Below are positions 1-12,140 of a DNA stretch of 64,000 nt, piece after piece. The stretch covers positions 4,774,001-4,838,000 of the forward strand of contig OW051496.1 in assembly GCA_932521035.1 (NCBI GenBank). Reading direction: 5' to 3'. The number at the start of each line of letters is the position of its first letter. Positions within the stretch are counted from its first letter, which is position 1. This DNA is from Oscheius dolichura. Its lineage: Eukaryota; Nematoda; Chromadorea; Rhabditida; Rhabditidae. Below the pieces are notes generated by a model that worked only from the letters and a program-made list of their open reading frames with translations, did not search any database and had not been told where the DNA came from. The position numbers and the translations under genes are program-made.

Positions 1-1868
1 CTTCATTCGACTATCAGGGCGACGATCTGCTGGCGTGTAACTATTTTCTTCCACTAAGACTTTTGTAAATGTTTTCTGCAATTCTTTTGTGTTCCATCCG
101 TGAGCCATAGAGTCGGCAACAACCTGCAGTAAAGCAAAGCATGAACAAATATAGAGAAAAAACTGACTTGGCAGAAAACGGGTGTATAAGCTCCGGAAAA
201 TACGTAATTCATATGAGATGGATTCCTCAAATCCTGCACTGGCTCTTCTTTAGGTACAAGATTCAATCTTCGCTTTAAAAATGGAAATATTGGATATCCA
301 GAATCTGGCTTTTTAGGAGCTCCTGGCGGCGTCAGCTCTTCTAGCGGTTTGTCTTTTTTGAAGATGAGTCTTTTCTTGGCCAAAATGTACATTATCTGTA
401 CATACTCATTTCCAAACGTCCGATAAAAAAATTTCCAAAAATCATCGAAAAGTGTACTTGGAAGGCCATTCATGGTGATGCTGGCTAGAGCTAATAAACA
501 GAGAATACTAAACGGTGGATATTCCATCAGGATTATATTTTCCAAGTAGTCTTTTAACTTCTTTATATCCACTTTTCCTGTGAGCAGCTCATGCTCCAAC
601 TTTAATCTTTCTGCTCCTCCTATTTCGCTTTTTTCTTGTAATGCTTCGCATGCACAAATATGCATCTCTAGTTGTCGATGTTGCACTTTTAGCTGCTTCA
701 GTTTGTTGGCAACAAAATCTTTCATGTCTTGAACTTGATCAATAGAAGCTCCTTTATCATAGCTTGATTGAATTTCCTTTGCCTTGACACTTAAAAAAGA
801 TGATACTCCAACCATGTGTTTGTTACGAATAGATGCATATACTCCATCGTTATTATCCAGAACATAGACTTTAGATTTTTTGATTAATGGATGATCGCCT
901 TGTGATCCTGGTGAGGGCACTGAAAAAAGATATAAGTTACAGCGAATCTAACTAAAATACCCAGGCAATCAAATAAAAGATTTAAAAAAACCATTAACCT
1001 GCATCTGGCTTCATTCTTTCCTCAACTTCAGGGCTGAACTGGATTTTTCCACAGCTAATAACAAAATTATCATGCAGCATAGCTTCATATGTCACTCCTG
1101 TTAGCATAACTGTTGCCAAGTCAATATTTCTATCAAAAACATAAAGGTGGCTTATAGGCTGGTCAGGAGACGCTCGTGGCTCTCCTTTATCTTCATATAT
1201 TTGATGAATAATTTTCCACACCTGTTCAGCAGATTCACCAAGCCCGTAGACAGTGGGTATTAAGCCGTACAAAGTCTGAAAAAATAACAATGCAATTGAA
1301 TAAAATTGTTTGTACCTGCAGTTGGAAAATAGATTGTGCGGCTGCTACTAAATCTGCTTTTCCGTTTGAGGGAAGCTCCAAAGAAAAAAGATCAGTTTCT
1401 AATGGCAAAAGCGGCATATTCAATTCGAATGATTCAAGAGATCCATATATGCCAGCCATTTCAAGTTCTCGAGAAGCTAGAAGATTTTGACGATCAACCC
1501 AAATGACGCACATCTTTTTGTCAGGCAAGGAGAGCTGATGTTGAACAAGCATTTTAACATGCTCAAAAGTACATCTAAAATTTAGCGAAAATAGTATAAG
1601 CTTTTAAATGAACTAACCTCAACATGTAAACTCTTATAGAGACTTGCGGATTCCAAGGAAGAGATGTGGAATTGCCTTTTAGAGGAATAACCCGTGCACA
1701 TCCATGATTTTGCAGAAGTGACATCGAGGCTATTTTATCCAAGGGCCGCAGCAAGGAAGCATCAACTATGAGATCTTTTGATCCAGAAAACGTTTCCAGT
1801 AAGTGAACTAGCTCGCGCCGGGCTACCTCTGCTAGGAGACCGAGAGGTTGATCACAGAAATCGGTCAT
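1..1868 (-). CDS. vps-33.2: VPS33B-like Sec1/Munc18 protein, 3' end outside window
   Basis: This is a Sec1/Munc18-family protein of the VPS33B branch, a tether partner that clasps SNAREs during endosome and lysosome fusion, working with a VIPAS39/SPE-39 type protein. The start at 1868 follows a TTTAG...TAG acceptor and begins MTDFCDQ. The N-terminal part reads SKDLIVDASLLRPLDKIASM, close to the VPS33B N-terminus as I know it. Later come LPLETDLFSLELP, then YGLIPTVYGLGESAEQVW, HLYVFDRNIDLATVMLTGVT and, near the C-terminal side, NYVFSGAYTPVFCQVV; the last resembles VPS33B more than VPS33A. Introns are visible near 1572-1616, 1276-1318, 921-1006 and 125-169. The last exon is still open at base 1, so the extreme C-terminus is missing. 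A possible small membrane-protein gene lies about 100 bp upstream on the same strand, which would allow an operon. The family is firm; B over A is likely. Confidence 0.88.
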
Positions 1869-1970
1869 TCTACATACTAAACACAAAATTAAACAAGTAT
1901 CAATAAAAAAAAGATAATTAGTGGCGTAGAACACAACAATACACAAAGGCACACAACTAAACATGGTTTA

Positions 1971-2136
1971 TTACAAAGTTTTAAAAAAATAAAGGAACTA
2001 GTGGAATATTTGAACAACTTTTAAATTTAAAATAAGCAAAGTGAAAATAGTGTGAAAGACTTACCTCTGCAGAATAGTGGGAGTAGAGGTAGAGAAGGCC
2101 AGCTCCACCAAACAGGAACCCAAGCAGAACAAGCAT
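1971..2136 (-). CDS. possible transmembrane micropeptide (about 32 aa)
   Basis: No family is recognised. Reading from ATG at 2136, 24 codons encode an almost wholly hydrophobic segment (MLVLLGFLFGGAGLLYLYSH, then YSAE) that would span a membrane once. A good GTAAGT donor follows at 2064. The acceptor CCACTAG near 1998 joins in phase to FLYFFKTL and a TAA that overlaps an AATAAA. A TTCCAG upstream, near 2187, could be an internal acceptor or a trans-splice site. In the latter case the peptide starts at this methionine; otherwise an upstream exon is missing from my model. It lies just before VPS33B on the same strand. The coding call rests on splice-phase agreement and hydrophobicity only. Confidence 0.3.
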
Positions 2137-2267
2137 CTTGAACTTGCTTGCACCTCCTGCTAGTGTGGAGCGACAGACAGATGCACCTGGAATGATAAAA
2201 AGGTTACACAGATGGAACACAATAGTTGATAAGCAAAAGAAGATAATAATTCCGACTAAACTGTAGA

Positions 2268-2557
2268 ATGGCAACACTGGTGCGTTTCACGAACTTCAAC
2301 GGCGAAACCGGTTAGTTTTAATTGACAATTTGTAACTGGAGCTGTATATAGGCAAGTTTTTAGAATGGTATTTGAACAAAATGATCTTATGTTATCAGGC
2401 AATGATCTGAGAAAATGGTGCGACAAGCGTAATGGATGAAATGATACGCCAATACATCTTGTTCGTGATGATTTCGTCTTCTAAGGAAGAAGTTCATGAG
2501 AAAATGAATGAAACAGCTGGTCAAATGAAAACTCGAGAAAAGAGACGAACTCAATGA
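2268..2557 (+). CDS. possible small basic-tailed protein of uncertain splicing
   Basis: I do not recognise a family. The start MATLVRFTNFNGET at 2268 follows CTGTAGA, a plausible trans-splice acceptor. A GTTAGT donor occurs at 2311. The downstream reading frame ends in a helical, charged tail (MDEMIRQYILFVMISSSKEE, then EKMNETAGQMKTREKRRTQ) with a TGA at 2555-2557. Two joins are in phase. Using the better acceptor at 2350-2351 gives one continuous frame apart from an in-frame TGA at 2408-2410. Using a weak acceptor at 2410-2411 removes that stop and gives about 63 residues. The opposite strand also has an open stretch here (2551-2829), without a start codon or good splice sites, so the coding strand is not certain. 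Confidence 0.35.
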
Positions 2558-2907
2558 GCATGTCGTATTTTTACACGTGAATAGCACCAAGAGTACACAG
2601 AACGCGCAAAGAAAATAAGACGAAGTATTTGCACTGCTTTTACAAGAGACCTCGATATATGGAAGAGACCATAGATAAAAGGCTTATTTTTGTGAAAGAG
2701 ACGGTAACAACTAGCCACAATTGAACAAAATGCTCTTTCCAAGGGTACAATATCGTCCACCAGACGTTCTTTAAACGGGTCTCGAATTTTATCATTCTCG
2801 GTATAAAGCAATTCAAGTAAAGAAATCAAGTAGGAAAAAAACGTAGAATATTATAACATTTATGAGATCAAAGCGGCACAGGGATCAAGCAGAGGAAAAA
2901 ACAAAAA

Positions 2908-4627
2908 CTACAAGGAGAAACGGTCTATGATTTTAGTAGAACCCCCTTCGGGAACAAAAAGGGCTTCAACACTTTCTTGTGGAATAGACTTCAGTTGAAA
3001 AAGGACACTGAGCAGGCGAGAACACCGGCTGGGAGTGGGATGGCTGCGGGAACAATGCTGCTGCAACATGCAGAAGGCCTGCTCGAGGGCACTGTCCACT
3101 GCCATCGACGGCGGCCATGAGTCTGAAATGTTTCCATAGAAACCGAGAGCCACCTCACCATTCAGAAAGAGAGCCACCGCCTTGAGACAGGTGAACTCGG
3201 CCCGGTCGACGTTCATGGCCTTCAATCGGGAGAAGCTGTTCTGGAGGAGGGAGTCATCCATCTGCCCGACCAGAGACGACGGGGCCCACTCACACAAACA
3301 AATCAGAAACACGAGAGGCCAGTTGGACGACATCAGGGCATTCTGGAGAGAGAATGAGATGGCCGAGGGGAGGACAGGTACCTTATCCATGGACTGGAGG
3401 GACTGGAAGGTGGGAAGGGCCTGGATCCAAAGATGGGTCAGCTCCAGGATTTTGATGGGCGACTCCGTGAAACAGTCCTTCTGAAGGCAATAAATATGAT
3501 ATTGGACAAGGGGAGAGGCTACCTTCTCCTCCTCCACCTTTGTCTCGCTGGTCGAACTCAGTGGAGACTCGTTCATCGGTCTCAAATCGGGCAGAACGGC
3601 CGACACGGCCCCGGCATAGTCCCTAAAGTTCATTTTAGATCTTCTGGAGATCCATGAAAGACCTGAAGAAGTTGTGCGGATCCATGTCGAGGGTGGGCCG
3701 TATGGTGGCCGTGTTCCGGGGCTGTCGTTCATTTTGCACCGCTAAACCTTGTCCTATAACTGATTCCCCCCGAGAAACGGACCATCTTTGTTCATTCCCT
3801 TGGCCAAACACTTCTTCAGTCGACAGGCCTGGCACTGGTTCCGATGCGCCTTGTCCACCACACAAGTCCCCGTACCCGCTTGACATCTGGACACGATCTC
3901 TGACTCGGCCGGCCTCCTCCTCCCGACATACCTGTATATCAGACGTCTCCTGACGGACCTCTTGAAGAACCCGGAACACCCGTTACACGCCAGGATACCG
4001 TAATGCTTCCCGCTGCTGACGTCGCCACAGACGGCGCAGCTCAGGGTGGGTGAGGCCGACTGTGGCGGCGACTCCCTGGACGACAATGTGGGATACGTAT
4101 TGACGGAGATCGTCGTCGGATCGAAGGAAATGGCAGGCGAACTGAACCATCTCTCTCATTTTTCTTTTTTTTAACTCTTCTCTTACCCATTCTGGGCCAT
4201 TCGGTGCTGATTCATCGAGAGAGCCAACGCGGCCGCCAAGTGGGGAGGCAGCATCGGCCCGGCCAGGAGTTGCGTAGGGAAGAGCATCGGGCTGTGGAAG
4301 ATGGAACTGAGGGTCGTCGGCCTGTCCGAGAGTGGCTTCTCGTCCCCTAAACAATGACTTGGCTCCCTTTGAAAATAACGGGAAGGTTCATTTCCTGCTA
4401 GACATTTGACTGAGGATGATTAGCCAGACCGGACGCCTGCCGATGACAACAGATTAACTCAAGCCATGCCAAACGCAGACGAGTAAATGGTGAAAATCAT
4501 CCTATTCTAGGAAGCGGACTGGGTGAGGAGGAGGGCTACTGTAGGAAGAGGAAGAGTGGCCTAGGTACCTACCGTTGTGAGCCAGACGAGCCGCGGAGAA
4601 GTTCAGCACCTCGTCGTCGTCGCTCAT
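2908..4627 (-). CDS. fax-1: NR2E3/FAX-1-type nuclear receptor
   Basis: This is a complete nuclear receptor of the PNR/NR2E3 group, whose nematode member FAX-1 specifies neuron identity. Exon 1 (4627-4573) encodes [19 protein letters not shown]. The C4 zinc-finger DNA-binding domain is split over exons 4075-3932 and 3886-3783. It carries the diagnostic P-box [15 protein letters not shown] and then [20 protein letters not shown]. The next exon (3741-3663) has [10 protein letters not shown], which also follows the finger in vertebrate NR2E3. The ligand-binding domain starts in exon 3622 and, after removal of short introns near 3337-3382 and 3116-3164, ends KIIDRFSL at a stop at 2908. Exon phases agree throughout. 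The DNA-binding assignment is very firm. The LBD is more diverged but holds the helix 3-5 signature ([15 protein letters not shown]). Confidence 0.93.
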
Positions 4628-6667
4628 CTTCTGGAACAGGTCAATCCGAGAAATACAGAGAAAGAGGAGAAGTGAGCTTTGATGGAAAACACAAAGACGA
4701 GTCACGCGAGGATACACTTTTTTCGAGGGAGACGGTGTCGTCGGGGAATGTCTAGCAATTGGAGAAAAAGTCAATTGATTTTTGACAGACAATCTGCGTT
4801 ACGAGCAGACAATCAAGGACTATGGGAACGAGAGACACTGGCGAGATATTAGCGGGAGACACGGCTCGATCGACTGAAAGAATCAGTGGAATGGCCCGGA
4901 TAGACAGAAATGGAAAGGGGCAGAACCCAAAGGGATGTTTACCCCTTTCTGGAATACGGCGTCCTCATTGGGAAATGCTCAAAATTCCATGGGCATTTGA
5001 AGCGGCTCTTTCCATCAATTAGTACAGTAGCCTTCCTTGGATAGGGTATAGAATAGTCTAGAGATAGGGAGGATAGCCAAAAGGACCCAGTGGTCCGCTC
5101 CAAAACCAGCTGGCTGTCACTACCGTAGCGAAATTGGGAGGAGGAGTCGCGACAGCTGACTAGGATCCGCCCCTTTGCCTCTGATTCCAATTGAGCCAAT
5201 CGGCAGCCTCGAAAGCAAAGAGCTCAACATGAAGCTAATCTACCGTTATAATGGGCAAGAGACAAGAGTCAATCAAAACAGGTCAAGAGCATTACTCACG
5301 CCTACGGGCATACTGAAGTCGACGGGTGGACGACGTCGACAGCTGTCCCCCGGTGGGGAGGACGCTGGAGGACGGTGGACTTTCAAGAGGATTGTTGAAC
5401 CAGAAGCAACTTTAGTCCGTCAGGAGACGATTAAAACTTTTTATTGGGACCTCAAAACGGTCGGAGACGTCGATCCTTGCCTTGGATGATCATTTCTGAT
5501 AGGCTCGCCTAGTTCAGGGAGACATAAACGAAGATTTCCATCAATACCTTCCGAGTGCCGGAGTTGGTAATGAGTAGGGCCGTAATCTCAGGACTCGGCT
5601 GGCGACAAACCCCAGGGAGTGCTAACCAACTCGAACAGAGCCAGAGGCCATCACCTACTTCTCGTCCGCCACTTCTACCGTTCCTCAAGTGGCAGAGATC
5701 AAAGTGCTCTTCCAAATTATAATGGCATCTTTAAAATATAAGGACAGAGGGCTGTAGAGCTGTGTGTCCCGTTGATCCCCATAAGTGTTCGACTATACAG
5801 AAGCCTCCCTGCCATTTTAGTGGCGGCTCGTAAAGAACAATCGGTGCATCCGGCGGTCACAATGAGGAGCCGAGCCGCGACAGCTGGTTCTATTACCATT
5901 TCAGCCGTATTCAATCCAGGAGAATTTGATAGTCTGTGCACACAGGGGGAGGAGGAGGTCAGGCTGATCCATTCCAACTCGGGCAGAGCTCAACGGGAGC
6001 AGGCAATCTGAACCCAGGGAGGACTGTTGACAAGTCGAGTAAAAGAGATTGTCTATCCATTTGGGGGCTCCCTCGAGGACTACCGTAACCAGTTGAACAT
6101 TGGCGAGTCAGGATGTGCCATTACGCGTTGGCAAAAGAGATTAGGGACGGACGCAGAAGTGGCCGCCAATTCAATTGGACACCAATATACCAACTGCAAA
6201 CAATCCCGAACACTATCACCAGGAGGATGGGGGGAGGATACACCTGGAGCAGATCTCTGTCGTCTCCATTCTTTTTCTTTTTAGGGACTGTTTTGCCTGT
6301 TAGTCCCTGAAAGTGAAAAGTCTCATTTTTGGCGGGAAAAGCAGTTGTCGGCCTTGTTGATGTGATGCCATAAAGAGGTGGCCATTTGTGCTCCTACAGT
6401 AGGCCCGATCCAGGCAAACGTCGACGGGTCTCATCTGTGGTGGCTTCTATCGAATTATGGCTGTTATTGGACGCGGGCTTTGTGATGCGCCTAAGAGGTA
6501 ATCTGGTTACGGCGATATAGGCACAGGAAGCCAATTGCCAAATGATACCGACGACATTCAACTAAGCAAATAGAGAGACACCCGCCCGTATCCGGTTATG
6601 GGGGATCTCCTTTACTTTGACAACGGGAGGACGGGGAGAGGACACCGTTTATTAGGAGGGGGACACG
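4628..6667. other. gene-poor stretch between fax-1 and the MFSD8-like gene
   Basis: This is roughly 2 kb with no exon chain I can support. It contains short open frames on both strands but none has a recognisable domain plus matching splice sites. It is upstream of fax-1, so it should hold that gene's promoter. Two copies of the heptamer TACCGTA lie at 5121-5127 and 6081-6087. That motif recurs in other gene-poor parts of the window. Confidence 0.5.
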
Positions 6668-9170
6668 TCAGATTTTGGAGTCAGCAGCCTGACTCTTCTT
6701 CTCCACCCGGTCGGCGAACGGGATCATCCTCCCGTAGAAGAGATACCAAGCGACGATGACCAGGGCGATGAGGGAGATCTCCGTGGACCAGACTATTCGA
6801 GGGCCGAATAGCGAGTAGATCCAACTGAACAGGGACCAATTAGGGGGCGAAGGGGAGAGAGATACCTCATAGAGAGGGGGGCCGTGAGTCTGCCCATACT
6901 GCCACACAGCTGGAAGACGCCTTGGAGGGTACCCTGTTTCCGAGAGCCGATCATCTTCGAGAAGAGTGTCGTCATGGAAATATTTAAAAAGGAGAAGGCC
7001 AGCCCGAAGATGAGTACGTAGAACCCGTAAAAGATCTAGAAGAGTCATCTTGGAAGAAACTGTTCCCTACCCAAGGAGACGTAGTGGTCAGTCCCTCGCA
7101 CCAGTCGAACCGTTGGAAATCACAGCCAGTATCTGACTCTGAAATGGCCATCCTCCCCCTTTCGTCAATTCTACCGTACCGTTGACTCTTGACCCTATTT
7201 GAGATCCAAAGAAGGGATAGGAGAAAGTGACAATAAACATCAGAAGCAGGGTGAACTGGGAAGAGATACAGGTTATCCTCTCCGGGAGACTGAAAATGGG
7301 ATTTATGTAACATGGAGACTACTCGTACTATTTGGTGAAGTCGTATAACATGAACGTGACGTAGAAGATAGTTCCGATGATACCGGCGGCAGCATGGACA
7401 CCGGAGTTGTAGGCCACGGCCGTGACCTTATCCAGGGAGAACATCATCATCGTGTAGGGCGAGCCGATTCTGAACAGAATTTGTAGGGCAGAGAGAGGCA
7501 GAGCCAACGTTTCTATGGTAGTGACGGTGAATATTTGGGCATACCGGGTGAAGGCACAGAGACCGAGGGCTATCTTGTCCAGGCCGATGGTCTTCCCTCC
7601 GACCTAAACCATAGTCAGCACAGAAACACACAACCCGACCTCTGTCTTGGTCGATTCATAGGTTATCCTTTTCTCTTCGAAAAATTTAGCGATCAGGAAA
7701 AGGCCGGCTACATTCATGAGGATGGCGAAGGCTGCCGGGGCTGTATAGATGTTGAACCGGAAAGGACCGAGGAAGAATCCCTGTATTCCGAGAGGAGTGA
7801 ATATCAGTTGGAGGGCTCAAATTATACTGATTCTCTTCTTTTCATTGTTCCTACCTGGCCCAAACATCGTTCCAACGGCAATGCCCCCAGTGACGGTGGA
7901 AATGGAACGGGCGCGGTCTTTGAGGGTCGAAGCGGACGCTACGTAAGTACGGAGCAGGGTGGCATTTCCTATTTTGTGGTCACTGTTGACAGCTTCAAAG
8001 AGACCCTACCTGTCCCCGAGCCGGTAGTAAATCGAGCAAGGATCATCACAAAGGGGACGGCGGAGATGGGGACGAATTGGACACAGAGGTAAAGGAAATT
8101 ACCCAACATCATCAGACAAAAGGCGGCTATCATAGGTATTCTGACCTGGATGGGACTATCCGTCGGGATGTGGCTATGATAGAGCCCACCTGTTCTATTC
8201 GATTACTCCAGAAGCCAAACACCGGAGCCGAGATACACTGGGCGAGGCTGTACATGGAGATGATATAGCCCAGCATCGTCTCGGGGATCAACGGATCCAA
8301 CTGAACCTCTCGATATTTCTAGCGGATGAGGGAGGACTGACACTGATCAGATATGGCCACATGGAGGAGAAGTAGATGGAGAATTGAGCGGCCTGGATGA
8401 CGGCACAGAAGCCGCACATGTACACGGAGGGCCAAGGAGTCGGCTCCTCTTCCTTATGCGGGGTGCCGGAGGACGAGGCATCTGTATCCTGAAGAGGACG
8501 AATTATTCGGAGAGAAGAGTGACGGGGATATTTCTGGCCCCCGGGAAAGGACAACTGTCTTCGGTGATCAAATGAACACAGAAACGTCATCTGCCCAGAA
8601 ATGAGGAAAACAGTCGCCGCTTCCGGGATAACAACGCCGGCTGCCGACCGATAACACTACGGACACGGAGTCTGCCGACCGGTCTACAGTGGCTTCCGAT
8701 TACCAAAGGGCTTTTCCTGGTAGAAAAGGACAAGAGGCGAAATTATGGAAAAAGGACGAAACAACCTCACGTCGTGTGGATGATGGGACGTCATTTTAGA
8801 CAATGAGACATGTGGAAAAAGTATTTTGTATATTTCATAGGCGAAATTATGCAAATCCGGGGTGAGATGTCCGGTGTTGTTCGTCACCGGGTGCTCTTTT
8901 TGGGTGTTGGTTCTTTGGTGGCTATAGATCTACCTTTGAAGAAGAGGACCACAGGGGATCAACAGGACTCACCGAGGGAGAATCAGCTGGCTGGAGGAGC
9001 GGCTGGCCGACGGAGGCCATCGATAAATGAGCAACCGCAGCAGAGATCAGCTCAGGAACAGCATAGATCTTCTCGTCAGCATAGTTCTCCTCCGAACTTG
9101 GCGGCTCCTGTGATTGTTTGATTTGTGGGGGGAGGGGGTCAATTAGAGCCGAGCAGGGCGGCGTACTCAT
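6668..9170 (-). CDS. MFSD8/CLN7-like major facilitator transporter
   Basis: This is a multi-pass major facilitator protein resembling MFSD8 (CLN7), a lysosomal membrane protein. Exon 1 (9170-8973) encodes a soluble N-tail starting MSTPPCSALIDPLPPQIK and ending SVGQPLLQPADSPS. It joins in phase to an exon starting at 8488 (DTDASSSGTPHKEEEPTPWP). The first membrane segment then reads IQAAQFSIYFSSMWPYLIS, matching the family's first helix. Next come ETMLGYIISMYSLAQCISAP with FGFWSNRIEQ, then the conserved RTYVASASTLKDRARSISTV and GTMFGP. The C-terminal membrane helices run to a tail ending EKKSQAADSKI at 6668. At least seven short introns are visible. The QPLL in the N-tail sits where human MFSD8 has its dileucine lysosomal sorting signal. 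Transport substrate cannot be read from sequence. Confidence 0.85.
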
Positions 9171-11605
9171 CTCGGCCGGATCAAAACAGCCTCTTCTCTT
9201 TTTTCGCGGTTCAAGAGAAAGGCTCCCCTTCAAAAGAAAACAAGCGAGCGTTTCTCGGAAAAAGCTGAATCAGGAAACATCATGGGAGACGCGAGGAAGG
9301 GGCCACCTGGTTCAGGCCCGAGTGTACGCAGCTTGTTCCCCCCGGTCGATTCAAAACGAAAGAGCAGAACACGCCGACTCGATTTGACCCGTCCGACAAA
9401 GAGTAGCTATTCGATATCTTTTTATAAACATGTCATCCCCCACGTCACTCCCATCGATCGTCGTCTTCCCCCCTTTCCTCCTAAGCCAGTAGGTGGTTCC
9501 GCAGTTCCACCCCGGTCTCCTCCTGTTTTCCGTCCGAATTAGCTGCCGCTCCGTCGTCCGGCTGGCCAACCGGTTCTCCCTGACTCCTCGTCTGCATTTT
9601 TCACGCACCACGCCCCATCTATAACCAAATTGCCCTTCGCAATTGCCCTTTGACCTTTCCTTCTCCTCCTCCTCCTCCCCGTCAATTCCCCGATAAAAGC
9701 GTCCTCATCTTGACTTCACCCCGAAATGGAACGAGATAAAATCTGATGAGAAAAACATAAAATTTGAATAACAAGTGGTGTCTATTTCAGTCTGCCCGGT
9801 ACTTGGCGTGTTTGTCCGTCCACTCTCTCCTTGTTCTTTTTTGTTCATCGTGGTCAGATTCGACCAGATTCCGTATTGTCAACATACCACCTGATTCATG
9901 TCCTCCTCCTCCCCCTTCCCTCCAATTTCCACTTCCCGTCGTCCCGTCTCCCCCAACCGTTTTCTCCTGTCCTAATCGGCTTTCTGGGTTGAGTGATTCA
10001 TTTCAGGGGATGATAAACGCCCGGACAAGGACGTCCGCGGGTGTGGCTTACTCTGGGCCGGCCTTTTCCGTCACCCTCTTTTTGTCCTTTCATCACTTGT
10101 CGTCTCTATCCCCTTCTTCAGTCACTTGATCCTGCGATAAAAGCCCCTTCCCATTTTGTTATTGTAACTCTTATTCTTCTTCTTCACAACAAACAGGTCC
10201 CTGTCCAACTGGGTGCCCCTCCACCCCGACCCTACAAGGGGGTCCCCGACCTCTACCCAATTCTTTTGTCCAGCCCACCAAAAAAAGGGGCGCGTATTCC
10301 ATTTGGCCGTTAGTCACAGTTGCCCGCTTACCGGTTCTCCCTTCCCTCCAAAGAACTCGCCCCTTCCTCATTTCTCGCCCCTTTTTGAGGCCTCCCCAAT
10401 TAAATTGGACACGCGTCTGCCGGGGGAGAGCACAATAGGCCGGGCTGGCCATTGTCACGGCCTGTCGACAACCAGCTACTGTACTGGCCCCCCTGGTCAC
10501 TTCCGTGCTGGCTGGTGTTTGTCTTCGAACACGGACTAGCTAATCTGTCCCTGCCGATTAGTCCACTTTCGATCAATACAAACATGTAAAAAGGGGCTAC
10601 GGGGATCCCTTTTACGATTGTTCAAACAACGTCGGTGGGAGGGGCGACAACAACCGAAACGGAGCGGTATCAGAGACGACGGCCCCTCTTTTTTTTCTAT
10701 TACGGTCTAAGTTCGAATCCATCTGCCCGTCAGTCTGCCTCCTCCCCATAAAATTGCGAGGGAACCCGTTCCTCCCCGCCGTCGTCCTCCTCCTCCCGTC
10801 CTTCTCTCATTCGGAGCAACCGTCGCTGTTAATCCGATCGCTTACGTGCCACTTTTTGCCTGTCCAGCTTATGTTTTCGGACCTGTTCTGCTCTACCCGT
10901 TTCGCTCCAAACAGTACAGTGCCTTCGTCTAGGAGCCCGCCTGCTTATCAGCCACTGGAGACGATAAAACTTCTTCCTCTTGGCCCGTGGTTTTAGCCGA
11001 TTCGAGTCTCTTCTGTTGACTTTGACTCCTTCTTTGCCTAACTTTTGGCAGAGAAGGTCTTTGAAACCATCAGACGGCCCTCGGAAACAAATAGATTAGG
11101 GAGGACGGCGGGGAGGAGGAGGAGGAGGACGGCCACCCGTTATCAACTGGTAATGGTTGACCTTCTATTCCTCTTCGTCATTTTGTCCTTTTTAACGTGG
11201 AAAATGGGTGATTCTCTTATCGGCGGAAGTTCCTTCCAAGTCGCTTCCAAGTCCTCCAAAACTAATCACCAGATTAAAATTGAACGCATTGATTTTAGTC
11301 TTCCTTTGTTCAGGCTGTCTCCAACCGAACCGCACCTTTTCTTTGCCTTCCACGGGTATGAAAAGGAACGGTGGCACCCACCTCTTTATGACTCATTCTC
11401 CTACAAATTAGTCATCCGGTTTTCCTACAAATACCCTAACTGTGCGGTTGAAGTGACAATCGCCCCCCTTTCGCAAGGTACCTGACTACAGGGTCCATTT
11501 CTGACTCATTAATTTGACGTCTTAGCCCAACTCTTATCAAGGCACATGTTTTCTTCCTTTTAAACGCTCCTTCTCCACAAGTTTCCACCTCCTTTACAGA
11601 ACAAC
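9171..11605. other. pyrimidine-rich gene-free stretch
   Basis: I find no supportable gene here. From about 9400 to 11500 the plus strand is strikingly rich in C and T, with many runs of TCCTCC and CCCC, and open frames on both strands translate to low-complexity Ser/Pro/Phe or Gly/Glu/Arg protein. This looks like compositional bias, not coding sequence. It should contain the promoter of the coiled-coil gene starting at 11606 and, at its left end, that of the transporter starting at 9170. Confidence 0.5.
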
Positions 11606-12140
11606 ATGTCCGACGAGCAGAAGGAACAACAAGCCGCCGCTCCAGAGCCCCAGGTGAAAATGCGTAATGGCCGATCGCCTCTTGCGAATGCCAATGCACA
11701 GACTGCTCTGCTAAGAGGTCTTGAAGTTCTTCAAGAAGGTGATACCAACGAAGAGAGCGAAGGTACCCTTTCCCATAATATTTTCTACATTCCTGTTCTA
11801 GAAATTCGCAAATTGGACAGTCAATTAGACCATCTCAATGACTACATGTCTAAAATGGAAGCAAGGCTACAGGCCCACAATGAACGTCTGATGGAAACGT
11901 TGAAGCAACAAAAAGAAGAGCGCGAGAAAAGGCGACGATCATTCCATGAGGTATCTAGAGATGTACTCCGAAAAAAATAAACCCTTACAGAGAATGAACC
12001 AAGTCCAACAAGAAGATAATGACTTCCAGCAGCAATTGAACGCCATTTTGGGACGGGTCGACAAGCAGAGAAACAGGCAATCCATCTACGAAATGATTCA
12101 AGGATTAGAGATTCCCAAGGCTGAAGATAACAAAGCCTAA
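11606..12140 (+). CDS. bbln-1: bublin-like coiled-coil protein (UPF0184/BBLN)
   Basis: This is a small, highly charged coiled-coil protein. The start at 11606 follows CCTTTACAG|AACAAC, a good trans-splice acceptor. Three exons (11606-11762, about 11802-11949 and about 11992-12140) join in phase after removal of two short introns. The central helix LDHLNDYMSKMEARLQAHNE aligns without gaps to the core of human BBLN as I recall it: L-D, two hydrophobics, N, then E, R-L and a closing R at matching places. Bublin caps intermediate-filament networks and keeps the intestinal lumen round in C. elegans. This version is longer than the human protein (about 83 aa) because of an N-terminal disordered stretch and a second helical exon (RMNQVQQEDNDFQQQLNAIL). 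It converges with the zinc-finger gene at 12448-12813. Confidence 0.65.

Noticed and set aside
2551-2829. 92-codon minus-strand open frame
   Set aside because: No ATG, no convincing acceptor, and it overlaps a better plus-strand candidate; left unannotated.
7172-7178. TACCGTA heptamer inside the MFSD8-like gene
   Set aside because: It falls in a coding exon (Gly-Thr-Val codons), so it was not counted with the intergenic motif.
7535-8092. 185-codon plus-strand open frame
   Set aside because: It is antisense to well-supported MFSD8-like exons whose phases and motifs fit; the frame itself has no domain.
10690-10735. GTTCGAATCC sequence resembling a tRNA B-box
   Set aside because: No A-box at the right distance upstream and no cloverleaf stems.
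11045-11485. 146-codon plus-strand frame with a hydrophobic stretch
   Set aside because: Lies in C/T-rich DNA where hydrophobic and Ser-rich translations are expected; no start context or splice support.
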